This document shows, piece by piece, positions 12,744 through 23,468 of a stretch of 64,000 nucleotides of DNA; within the stretch, counting starts at the first letter, position 1, and every line of letters starts with the position of its first letter. Source of the DNA: Albifimbria verrucaria. Taxonomy: Eukaryota; Ascomycota; Sordariomycetes; Hypocreales; Stachybotryaceae. Below the pieces are notes generated by a model that was not told the origin of the DNA, made no database searches, and worked only from the letters and a program-made list of their open reading frames with translations. Both the position numbers and the translations under genes were made by a program. The stretch covers positions 310,001-374,000 of the forward strand of contig JAHREC010000011.1 in NCBI GenBank assembly GCA_020081605.1, written 5' to 3'.

Positions 12744-14065
12744 ATGGTCACACTTGCACAAATCTTTGCTTTAGTGCTTGTTGTCTGTACAGCGTCAGAG
12801 TCTGCACCATTGAAGCCGGCCACACCGAAATGCGCAACTCCTAAAAAGCGACATGAATGGTGAGAATTCTATCCCACTTTGTTGTTATTCATCCATGGTC
12901 TTCAGTCGCAACTGACAAAATTCTACCTGACGGTTAGGCGTACGCTATCAAAGGGTCAGAAGAAAGCGTACCTGGACGCCCAAGTATGCGTTTTAAAAAG
13001 CCCTCAAAAGTTGAACAGACTTCCGGGGCAAAAACTCGATGGGATGAGCTCGCGTCGCTCCATCAAATTCATGCCCTGCAGATTCATACCACTGGAAATT
13101 TCTTGCCATATCATCGATACTTTCTGCACGCTCATGAGAGTCTTCTAAGGAGTGCGGCTACAAAGATGCCCTTCCGTAAGTACTTAGTTTTATTCGTTCA
13201 TTCCACATCCCCAGTGTTACATAGAATTTGATGTATATAAGGGCCATCAGCGGGCAAATCAAAATACACTAACTCTCTCCAAGGTATTGGGACGAAACTC
13301 AAGATGCCGGCAAATTCTCCAGCAGTCCCTTACTTGACCCTGTAGTTGGATTCGGCGGCAGCGGCTCAGGGACGAATAGCTGCCTTACTGATGGTCCATT
13401 CGTCAATATGACAGTAAATATCGGACCAGGGTTCACCACGCAGCCACGATGCATTAATCGAAAGATTACTGATTCTTTCAGCACCCAGTGCGGGCAATCT
13501 TATGTCGATGCAGCTCTCAATGGCACCTCTTATCTCACTGCACTAGATGGTATTTACTCTGGTCCGCATTTAATGGGGCACATAGCATTGGCAATGATGG
13601 TATGTCTCAGTTTCTAGACAATGTTATCGATTATATCACACAGCCCAAAATTTTAACTCTTGAGAATTCACCGAACCATACTAATCATTTTTTTTACATC
13701 AGAATGGAGATTCAATCACATCACCTGGTGATCCGCTCTTTATGATGCATCATGGCTTTGTCGACAAGATGTGGGCTGACTGGCAGAAGAAGGATGCTGC
13801 TAGGCTTAAAGATATTGCTGGTTTGAATGCCCAGGATCCTGCTGTTGGTTTCTCCGAATTTCCTGGAGACATGGAATCGGAGTCAAAGATGTGGGGCCAT
13901 CCCACGGCTGAGATGCTGGCCGTCACACCCGACCCTGAAGCTGGTGATGGAGGGAAGAATATCACCCTGAATCATGTGCTGTCTTCACTTGGCATTATTC
14001 CCAACGCAACTGTGGCAGAAATCATGGACACTAAGGGTGGTTATCTGTGTTATGAATATGTCTGA
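12744..14065 (+). CDS. Tyrosinase, secreted type-3 copper oxidase (two single-base deficits)
   Basis: Oxidises phenols to quinones with a two-copper centre. Exons 12744-12859, 12938-13175, 13284-13599 and 13703-14065, about 344 residues, the size of the short secreted fungal tyrosinases. The signal peptide is MVTLAQIFALVLVVCTASES. The CuA histidines fall in HQIHALQIH and LPYHRYFLHAHE. CuB histidines fall in SGPHLMGH and DPLFMMHHGFVDKMW. An aromatic YWDE motif follows the first copper site. The frame is one base short at 13001-13003 (CCC) and at about 13149-13150 (GG). The second intron ends in AAG. Its neighbours are a quinone-related DUF1772 protein and a peroxidase, which suggests phenolic or quinoid chemistry in this block. 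Confidence 0.88.
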
Positions 14066-14334
14066 TATCTCTATGGTTAAGCTTTGCGTAATGAACAATG
14101 TATTCATATTTCTTTTATATTGCTGAAGATATCTGCTCATGCGTCAGCCTTGGCTGTATGTGACTCTCTACTTGAAATGGAGGTATTATACATATAAATT
14201 CATGCTACCATTTCCAAGTTGGGTTTTGCAGATGAAAGCTCTCAATGTTCAACGTTTAATATGAGTCTAATCCATACCGTGACCACTACAGAGCCACCCT
14301 TTCCCAAAACTGGCTTGGCAATCCAGATACTGCT

Positions 14335-14862
14335 TTAAGCGCCCAAAGAGGCCCATAGAGCAAGTCCACCCACAACCCATGGAAACAGCATTCTTACACC
14401 CATTTGTGAGTTGAACTCCTTCAAGAGAGTAATCGTACTCTGCTGATTGGGGAGCAAAACCTTCGTGTCCGCCTTCTCTCCAGCCAATGCGAGCAATTTA
14501 TTCGAAGGCGTCAACATGACTCTCCGCACCCATACCCATCCAATTGGCATTATCCCGGCCGCCACAGCCCATAGTTTCCAGGCTAAGCCAGCCTTGTTCT
14601 CGTTGTAATCAACGTAAGCGACCCCACTAATGATCATGATGGTGGCCAAGTCGACGACTGGCACGGTTGCAGAGAGAGACCAGTAGTAAAATTCCCATTG
14701 TTTTGCCGCATCCTTGGGTGACTTCTCTGCCACTGGATAGATTGCAGGAAGTAGGCGGAAAGCTGTTGTCATAGCTCCAGCATTCCAAAGGCTACCAGCG
14801 ATTGCGAGACCTTTCAAGGCAGGGAGATAACGAAGGCAGTAGAATTCATAAAAGGAAGACAT
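14335..14862 (-). CDS. DUF1772 / anthrone-oxygenase-like membrane protein
   Basis: Intact single-exon gene of 175 residues. It shows four hydrophobic segments (around residues 12-32, 60-82, 93-113 and 155-173) and the NAGAMTTAFRLLP region typical of DUF1772. This family includes the cofactor-free oxygenases of fungal polyketide clusters that turn anthrones into anthraquinones. It is convergent with the tyrosinase, whose end lies 270 bases away. No anthrone-producing PKS is in the window, so the substrate may differ, or the PKS may be elsewhere. The family assignment is firm; the reaction is inference. Confidence 0.75.
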   Translation of the reverse strand: MSSFYEFYCLRYLPALKGLAIAGSLWNAGAMTTAFRLLPAIYPVAEKSPKDAAKQWEFYYWSLSATVPVVDLATIMIISGVAYVDYNENKAGLAWKLWAVAAGIMPIGWVWVRRVMLTPSNKLLALAGEKADTKVLLPNQQSTITLLKEFNSQMGVRMLFPWVVGGLALWASLGA

Positions 14863-15875
14863 ATTAAATTGCCGTGGTGACGGAAACGTTACTGAAAATC
14901 AATCAATCCGGAGAACAAAGATCCTCAAAGCTTTTTTATTAAGGAAGAAATAAAGCGTACGACATTCCAGTCTATTATTTAGGAATGTTACAAAGTCAAG
15001 TCACATTGAAGACGTATTGCCCTGATATAAAGGAGCGACTTACAATTACCTCTGCACAGCCCGTTCTCTCCTCAGTCATTGAGCCCGTCTTCATTGGTAA
15101 GAACCGCGTCCCACTTCAGCTGATCACATTCAAAAGTGTAGTTATAAGCCAGTCAGCGCTGGAATGCCCAATCTGGTAAAGAACAATAGTGATAGTTCAG
15201 CCACAAAAGCCCACAAACGAATGACCTTGGAACCTCAATTGTCGCGATTTTTAGGAAATAAAGACATCAATCTTCCTGGAGGATTAAAATACAAATATAC
15301 CCCTACGCGCACACCAGGGTCAGAACGAGAAGATTCCTGGAAGCCATTTCACCTAATTAGTGATTGCTCGCCTGATAAGCTGGCTTCAAATTGGGTTTGA
15401 TGGTTCATCCAGCTCGTCTTACCACCATCTAGAGAGAATTTGGATGTGGCTGGCTGTGGTAACTGGGTATAATGGAGATGCAATCTCCGCTGACGCCCTT
15501 ACTCCGTACTTGACGTATCAAAAGCTCTTGGATCTTAGCCATAAGCTATGAGAGGTAAGCCTTACACAGTGCGTTGGCCAAAATACAAGTTCCCATCTCT
15601 GTTGCACACTTGATGGATATGCCGAGTATGACTCTGGAGTATCTTCCATCCATTCGTGAGGCTGCTGCTCAGATCGTTACAACGTGATTCAAATTTGAAG
15701 CACACTAGTACATAGATTCTTCATGCGGTTCCATAAGACTCTTGCGCCAAGTGTTGTGAATTACAGAGGTGGCGAGAACAGAGAACAGTGTACATACATT
15801 TCATGGGTAATAGATTGTTGAGAAAGACATGCTATGTTTTGAACTGAACTGTAAAGAAATAAACACTTCAGCGAT
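14863..15875. other. Intergenic, no gene supported
   Basis: About 1 kb upstream of the DUF1772 gene and downstream of the peroxidase gene. Open frames in 15164-15551 are short, lack any family feature and do not join across splice sites. Confidence 0.45.
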
Positions 15876-16668
15876 CTAAAACTGCACACCCACCGCTTTG
15901 GTCATCCTATTCACTGCACTAAAGAACTCAAGCATGCCCATAGTCCACCACTTTCTCCTAACCCAGCCTTCTTTGATCGGGAGCCGCTCGTCCTCGAATA
16001 TGGCCTTGACATAACTGATAGGGATTGTATTTCCGTCACCAAAGCAACCCATCATCAATGCAACTTGGCCGCAGTTAACCTGATGCTCAGCTGGTCCATA
16101 AGACAAATTTGGGTTATCTTGGAGCTGCTGTTGGATACGAGCCTTGATAAATTCGCCCAGGTCGTCTATGGTGAGGTTGTTGCCATCGGTAGAGAATTCC
16201 AGCATGTCATGAATTAAATCTTGCTGGGGATCATTGTTGCCCTCGCGTTGGCCTACATCCCGACGGAGAGAGAGATATCATGCTCAATGGCGCCATGCTT
16301 GGCGAGGTCTTGGAGGTCAAGATACTTTCTCCCTTTGATATCCTCCTGGCCCTTTTTCCAACAGCCAAAATAATCGAAAAAGCTGTAAGGGTTCTTTATA
16401 AGATTCCAAATTCTCTGAAGGATGCCGACTGGTTTCTTCTTGGCCGCGCTTTGATATTCGAAATAGGTTGGTATGGCGAAGACAGAGCCCAAAAGCGGGC
16501 TCATCCCGACATGCCTCATAGCAGCATTAAGATCTTTCATGTAGATCTTGAACCCGCTGCGTTCGATGTAGCCATGGTTCGCGAGGGCATTGACAACAGG
16601 GCAAGGACTCCTGCTCGCACCCTTAGGAGCTCTCACATACTCTCCTGTGGCCGGTTCCAGGGAGACAT
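15876..16668 (-). CDS. Heme-thiolate peroxidase (chloroperoxidase/UPO family, two single-base deficits)
   Basis: Member of the Peroxidase_2 family, extracellular or cytosolic heme-thiolate enzymes that halogenate, oxygenate or dehydrogenate with H2O2. It is about 264 residues and single-exon. The heme-cysteine motif is SRSPCPVVNALANHGY. The second motif is KHGAIEHDISL with the E-H-D triad for Mg binding and acid-base catalysis, and the frame-corrected SRRD follows. The start at 16668 is chosen because adding one base to the CCC run (plus-strand GGG at 16660-16662) makes an ATG-started frame lead straight into the PCP motif. A second deficit sits at about 16265. No secretion signal is visible. 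It belongs to the oxidative block and could accept the products of the dioxygenase or tyrosinase. Confidence 0.83.
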
Positions 16669-18009
16669 TTTGGACAGAAGAAACAATAAGGATCTCGATG
16701 AGATCAAATTTGAGAATCAGGACACTAGGAAGACGAACAATGCCTGGGTGAGCATTACTCGACCTGGCTTGACCAGCTCTTAAGGTTTAGAGCATGCGCG
16801 TTGTACACGTCTGATAGCGAGACGCCCTCTTCTATAGGAAGACCCTGAGTTCTGACCTTGCCGGGACTTTGCCACCGTTGTAAGGCTGAATTAAACGGGG
16901 CATTGGCCTGAACCTTGCGCATATGTATCCCGACGGCAAGTGACCCCAGAATGGGCAGTTCAAGCGGGAGAGCTATGAGAGCCACATCCACTGATGAGAC
17001 AAGACCAAACCGTCTTCATGCGGGGCTATTTCCTGTCCCCATGTGTTATTGCATTGCCAAAAATTAGTGGCTGACGGTTCGCCGGTTTTAGCAACACACG
17101 CAACTACATAGAGTGAAGAGGCTAGCTGGGCACCCACCCTCTAGTGTCTCATATTGGCTTACGTACGGCTCCATCTCAACGTGGCTCTACGGGAGTTGAT
17201 AGCCGGGCGACTAAGGCTGACCCTTGCACTACTACCTTTAAGGTATGCTCAGCCAGCCACCACCTGATAATCCCAAACGTTTTTCGAAATCGATGCCTGT
17301 CTTGGCGTACGCAAGAGTAGTTGAGGCGAATCATTGTAATTTAACCTGCGATAGTCGGTAGGGCCGGTTTCTTAGCAGAGGACTAGTCTCGCTCTCTAGC
17401 CCGCCACAGGTGATGTTGGTTGTTCGTGGAACGAGCTGAGTGAATGAAACGGGAAGTGGCTGAATAGGTGATTGTGACAAGGTCGAACCAAGAATCGGCT
17501 GGCATGATTAGCCCAACTTTATCACGGAATGCACCAAAAGCTTCCACTCTCAGCATGTTTTTCGTAATACTCTAGTCGCCAACGGTTAGCAGCAATGTCA
17601 GGTAAGACTCCCGATATGGTAGAAACTGGCAAGCTGAGGTTTAGCTTTATTGACCTCGATCAGGCCTTGTCTCATCCACCACTCATATGCTGTGAACTAT
17701 CACACGATATCAGACGCCACACTCCACAAGCAGTCAATCAATCAGAGTGCCGATGAGTCGAGATGCATGGGGTGTACATACACAACAGAGTATGAGGGAG
17801 CCCATAAATGCCAATGAATACGTAGCTTAAGCCAATTGATTAGTGCTTCACGGAATTTCATTCCGAATGCACGCATTAGAGGAAGGCAATACAGAGTACT
17901 AATATCTGTCTTCATCCGAGTTCCAGTGGCCTTTGACATCCATTACGCTATCACTCGAAACTCCAAGTTTGTCGACGTGGACAGTCGTCCGACGACCAAC
18001 GCTGATATC
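16669..18009. other. Intergenic, no gene supported
   Basis: About 1.3 kb between divergent peroxidase and dioxygenase genes, probably holding both promoters. An open frame at 16755-16991 (minus) was considered as an upstream exon of the peroxidase and rejected. The rest shows no coding or repeat signal. Confidence 0.45.
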
Positions 18010-21000
18010 ATGGGTCCTTCTTCGGCTAACGGCATAGCGTCCAGCAAACAAGATGAAGAGCTGATGAATCTGACCTTGCAGCTCAGGAATAGAAAAATGA
18101 AGAGAAATATGCAAAGTTCCACGGAGACAATCTCATCGGAGTGGGTGGGATCACCATGTTTTGGCTTTCCATTATTAACATTTATGTAGAATCAAATCGA
18201 TCCGAAGGTTGGCTTGTGGAGTGACATTGGAACTGTATTACAACCTAGGAATTGGCCAGCGCTGAAGCGAACCTTTGATGGATATATCAAGGGCGGCGGG
18301 CTCGACGTAAGCCGTCTGAATACTGGTTTCATAATCGATCTCTAACCTTGGAGCAGGGACAAAGTCTGGCGAGTATTGCGGGCAGCCTTTCTGACTATAG
18401 CGTTGCGAGACAGAAATTCATCGATGGCCAAGTCAAGGACAAATATGACAAGATGCTGCACCGTATGTAACCATGTCTGACCGTGTTGTTTGCAGTATAG
18501 AGCTGACTTCTATCAGCACCACTCACATACTTGGGTGATGCTTTTCAATACCGAACGGCAGACGGCAAGTTCAACAGCGTGATCAACCCACATCTTGGTC
18601 AGGCTGGTGCTCCTTACGCCAAAACTGTGCCTTCGAAGACGGCATCGCTTGGCGCTCTCCTGACCCTTCTGACCTCTTTGACAAATTGATGGCACGACAG
18701 AAAGACGGTCGTGAGAGCGAATCTGGTCTTTCCAGCATGCTTGTTTACCACGCAACTATCATTATTCACGACATATTCAGAACAAATGACAACGACAAGA
18801 ACATATCTGACAGTTCTTCATACCTCGACTTGTCTCCTTTGTATGGATACACCATGGAGATGCAGCGCAAAGTTCGGGATGGGAAGTATAAACTTGGTCT
18901 TCTCAAGCCGGACACGTTTGCGGAGGACCGGTTGCTGAGGCAGCCCCCAGGCGTGTGCATCATGCTCGTCATGTACAACCGTTATCACAACTATGCCGCA
19001 AGGCAACTCCTCCGAATCAACGAGAATGGCCGCTTCTCGATTCCTAGAAAATTTGGAAAAACTAAGCTAGTCTCACTGGTGAAGGAATTCGTTAATTACA
19101 GGTACATATCCAAAGATCTTTGCGAGAAATACGAGAAAGCCTGGAGGGAGTATCAAGCAGTGGTACCAGAATCGCAACCAGATGGAAAGCTTACTGAGGA
19201 GTTCATGAAATCCGACGCCGGCCAAATTTTCATGGCCACAGATGTGTATCAGAACTACAAGGCCTACGGAGATGCCCTCGAGACTTTGCTCAACGACGGA
19301 AGCAAGCGCAAATACGACAACATATCCAAGAAACCGGTTGAATTCAACAGCGACATACGCGCCGCATTTTTAACTAGTTACGATGCTGCTTGGGCAAAGC
19401 AGGACGATGATCTCTTCAATACCGCTCGACTTATTACGTGCGGCATGTATATTCAGATCTCAGTGCATGATTATCTGAGGGCACTGATGGGCTTCCACCA
19501 ATTTGATACCAACTTCACCCTAGACCCTCGTGCCGATTTCGACCAGAAAAAGACGAGTCGTGGCATAGGTAACCAAGTCACTGTCGAATTCAACTTGCTG
19601 TATCGCTTCCACTGCGCAATCTCTCTTAACGATGAGAAGTATACCGAGGAGTACATGAGAAAAGGTATGGGATTAGACCCAGATCATGTTTCGTTGGGAG
19701 ATTTTCTTAAAGTGATGGCTTTCGCCAAAACATTACCACCTAAGGAGCCATGGGAGGTGACTTTTGGCATTTCAAATACTCCTCATGAGTTTACACGAAA
19801 CCCAGTCACCAACCTTTTCGATGACGAAAAGATGATTGAATCCCTGACAGCAGCTATGGATGCTCCGATTTCGAATTTTGGGCCTCGCAATGTACCAAAA
19901 TGTCTGAAGCCAGTAGAGATCCTGGGTATCATACAAGCACGAAAGTGGGAAGTCGGCACCCTAAACGACTTCAGGGAGTTCTTTGGCATGGAGAGACATG
20001 CGACATTCGAGAGTGTGACCAAGAATGTCGAAATTCAGAATGCTCTGCGAGATCTTTATGAGCATCCTGACAAGATCGAGCTGTATCCTGGCATCTTTTG
20101 CGAGTCAGACGAGAACATGGGCTTGGATCCTGGCCCAGCCCAGGCCAACTCTGCGTTGTGGACGGCGATTTTTTCCGACGCCATCACTCTCGTCCGCTCG
20201 GATCGTTTCTACACTGTTGACTGGAACACCAATTCCCTGACCTCCTGGGGCATGAAAGAAGTCACGCCCGACAATTCTATTTGCAAGAGCTCAGTCTTTC
20301 ATCGGTTGATCCAACGCGCGTTCCCGGGCTGGTTCAAATATGACACCATCCGCTTTTTCCACCCCTTCTATACGGCAAAGCAAAATGCTGTATACGCAAA
20401 GGCTCAAGGCTACGGCTCCCAGTTCGAAGAGACACAATCTTCCGAAAAGAAACAGCCCTCAGAATTCGTTGCAGCTGCACCGCAAAAGCCTGAGAAACCA
20501 CTGTATCTTCACAATATCGATAATATTTCTACCGTATTGGCAAACGAGGACTTTATAAATCCTGCATTGCAGCACTGCCGTGGAAATCTTCCAGATGTGG
20601 TGGACAATGTTTTGTATCAAGACCGAACAAAACCTGAACTTGTACCTCCCGGAATTCTGGATGCATATGTGTCGAAGGTTGAAAAGGATCTGAAGCACTA
20701 TCTTGAGGCGTTGATGCGAGATATCGTCAAGAGAGAGTCGATTTCCATGACGAATGTAACATTCCAAATTGACGTTACAAGGGAGTAAGTTAAACATGTC
20801 TTGTTTAGTGATAGCAGCCGGCCCTGACTGACCTCATCATAGTTTTGCAATTCCCGTAGTCACGAAATATGTTGCTGATTTCCTTGGGTTCGCTGACAAA
20901 CTGCGCACTGATATCAACTCGGTCAATACGTACACCGAAAACGAGATCTATCAGCACATTACTAATTGCCAAGTTTTCTTGTCGTATAATGCGGACGAAA

Positions 21001-22558
21001 CGAAGATGATGAAGCGTCGTAAAGCGTTCAAAACTTCGATGGCGTTCTTAGTCAGCTTAACACGACAAGGTAATATCTCCGAGGCCAACAAATGGGACAT
21101 CACCAAAGCCCTATTTGGAAAAAGACAGACGAACGCAATGTCCCAGCTTGGAGTCTTTGTGGCCAAACAGGTATTGGCGTATGAGAATGATCAAGGAAAA
21201 GCGGCTGCCATACTTTTGCTCGTCTGTCTCGACTTTGCGTACAATGCCGTTGTTTCAGTAAGCAATCCTAGATACTTTATCACCTTTCACATCATACTAA
21301 TTACCTCCAGTGTACCGCTACCTTGGACAGCTTCATGAAGGATCTTTATGACGCCGCGTACACTCGGAAGGGCGATCCTGTCCCAGAGCCAAAATGGGCC
21401 GAAGTTCAAAAACTGGCTTTCAGCATTAAGTCTGATGATGACGAGCGTGAACTTGAACAGATCATTCAAACGACAGCTCAAGCGCGGGTGAAACTTCCGA
21501 TTGTGCGCAAAGCTAGAAAGGAGGTCGTACTAGAACTCTCTAACGAAGAGAAAGTCCTGTACACGGATGACAATTCGCAGCAGATAGGGCCGAAGAAGGT
21601 AAATGTATTAGTAGAGAAAGGAAAAATTGTCATTCTCGATCTGGTAAGATTTATCAGTTTGAAACAATATTGAACAAGTCCAGCTAACGGTGTATCAGTC
21701 AATGGCTGCTACTGAAGCAATAGAGGCTCTTGCCAAAGCAGAAAAGGCTTTCGCCAATGCAAAAACCAGAGACGAAGCAACAAAGGCTGCTGCAGACGCA
21801 AAAACAGCCGCCGAAGTAGTGGAAAAGGTTGAGGCTTTAGCTTCCCAACTACGCATCGCCAACAAATTCAGTGCCTTCCAACCCAAGCGTCTCGCGGTCC
21901 TCACTTTGACATCCATGGTGAAATTCATTGCCCAAATGAAGAATCCGCGCCGCGGCCATGACGCACAAGGCAGGCTCAAGCGAGTGCGTATCGACCCAAC
22001 GACAGAAGGCTACTTCAATTTCATGGCACCCATGAGGGTGCGTTCGATCGAAGAGAAAGTAAAGCAGCTTCCCGACGATGACAAGAACAAGAAGATATTC
22101 ACCGATGACATCCTGAAGCCAGACACGGATACCTATCTCACCCCTACTTGGGACGAAATGGTTCCGTTCCCAATGACATGGAAGATTCGCTTTGATGGAT
22201 TTGGCAAATCGGACTACGATAATGGTGACATTCCATTTGGTAAACTCAGAAGTACTCAAGAGTTGCCGGATGATGCGCCACCTTTCTATCAACCACAAGG
22301 ACCCAGCCATGTTGGGGGACTTTTGCTGGTGTTGTCTGCATTTGTGCTGCCGCGCAAGCTGCTGCTAGTGCAAGACCTAACCAACTTCCCAAGGCTGACG
22401 GGAAACCAATAAAGCATGAGTCGCACTGCCCTTGCCATTTTCACTCTGAGACAGAGAAAAAGGGCTCCAAACATCCAAACTCTCGACAGGATGTGGTTTG
22501 GGTAACGGTGCCGTATCATTTTAAATGTCCGAGAGCTCCAATTGGGTATTGGAAATAA
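18010..22558 (+). CDS. Ppo-type fatty-acid dioxygenase with a degenerate P450-like domain
   Basis: Heme dioxygenase/P450-like fusion related to psi-factor-producing oxygenases and linoleate diol synthases, which turn linoleate into hydroperoxides. Exons 18010-18144, 18190-18306, 18357-18462, 18517-20784, 20843-21257, 21311-21643 and 21699 onward. Before the dioxygenase core are HPPLTYLGDAFQYR and LGQAGAPYAKT. The distal His is in IIHDIF (about residue 204), and YLDLSPLYG follows. The catalytic Tyr and proximal His are in LLYRFHCAIS (about residue 481). The C-terminal part keeps the P450-like order of this family but has no Cys heme loop. Instead, an Ala/Lys/Glu-rich helix (residues about 1127-1178) precedes TLTSMVKFIAQMKN. 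The frame is one base short at 18632-18633 and, if the tail is real, at 22314-22318 (G5). Without the second repair it stops at 22412. At 1360-1410 residues it is longer than the usual 1080-1120. Confidence 0.85.
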
Positions 22559-22808
22559 GATTTTCAAGGGTAGCCATTCACACAAGACGAATACTGGAGG
22601 CGTTGCTATTGATTTGGTTACTCATTAAATTATATTATTACGTCCGGCATAATAAATGCCGCTTTCCACCCTCAGTTACTATATTCATACAATATTCATT
22701 TTCCTTTCGTTGATACCACGCCCTGATCTCCCAAAAGCCATCAACATGATATGTTCCAACCCGCTTGTATGCATGTTTTCGAAATAAGACACATGGTGAT
22801 TTGCGCGT

Positions 22809-23468
22809 CTAGTTGAGTAGTGCAAGTGCAATGAAGGCGCCGACCAAAACCATGGGACCTTGCAAACTCTCAGCACCACTACCAGGATCAGTGGTAGCAG
22901 GTGGACTGCTTGTGATGGTACTGCTGGTTTGTGTAACGGTGGATAGTGTCGCAGCTGGAGTTGTTGCAGGAGGAGTGGTGGGAGGCTTAGCGCTTGATGC
23001 AAGACTCGAAGAAGACGAGCCTACTGAGCTGGAACTCGAAGCCGGTATCTCCGATTCCGTGCTTTGGGCAATGGAAGTCGTGGTAACAGTTGAGCTGGAT
23101 GATGCGGTCTCCGTAGGTTCTGACGACTCTACGGGTTCCTCAGTGGGCTCAGCATCAACGGACGTGGTAGATAAAAATAAAGGTTGCGAGGCGGCGGTCT
23201 TCAATAGCTCGAAACAAGGCATAAATGAACGCGTTGAACGGTATTCTTCAGTTCCGGTATAGGCAGGGCATCCTGGAACATCATATTTCACAGGAGCTCG
23301 GCCGCCGCCGCAGTCAAGACCACCGCAAAGCTCCCCAGTGTTTGGATCGTAATAACGAACAATACGATCCTCGCAGTAGCCATATGTATATCCTGATTCG
23401 CACGCAGCAGATACAGTCTTTGCCAGCATTAACCCGAGAGGGATGTTGATGAGGATGGATTGAAACAT
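22809..23468 (-). CDS. Secreted GPI-anchored cysteine-rich protein with Ser/Thr stalk
   Basis: Intact single-exon gene of 219 residues. The start at 23468 gives a signal peptide (FQSILINIPLGLMLAKTVSA). Residues 22-75 form a compact Cys domain with CESGYTYGYCEDRIVRYYD and CGGLDCGGGRAPVKYD, conserved in small fungal secreted proteins of unknown role. Residues about 95-195 are Ser/Thr/Pro-rich, likely heavily O-glycosylated. The C-terminus has a small-residue GPI attachment region (around PGSGAES) and a hydrophobic tail ending in ALALLN. It is convergent with the dioxygenase gene 250 bases away. A cell-wall or surface role is inferred from the architecture; no enzymatic function can be named. 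Confidence 0.8.
   Translation of the reverse strand: MFQSILINIPLGLMLAKTVSAACESGYTYGYCEDRIVRYYDPNTGELCGGLDCGGGRAPVKYDVPGCPAYTGTEEYRSTRSFMPCFELLKTAASQPLFLSTTSVDAEPTEEPVESSEPTETASSSSTVTTTSIAQSTESEIPASSSSSVGSSSSSLASSAKPPTTPPATTPAATLSTVTQTSSTITSSPPATTDPGSGAESLQGPMVLVGAFIALALLN

Noticed and set aside
13480..13620. A third frame deficit in the tyrosinase CuB region
   Set aside because: An alternative frame (AFNGAHSIGND) looked attractive, but the frame with SGPHLMGH keeps both histidines and joins the next exon in phase without any change.
16755..16991. Minus-strand open frame as first exon of the peroxidase
   Set aside because: It has no family features, and an ATG at 16668 gives a direct start into the PCP motif after adding one base; no splice join of the upper frame improves the model.
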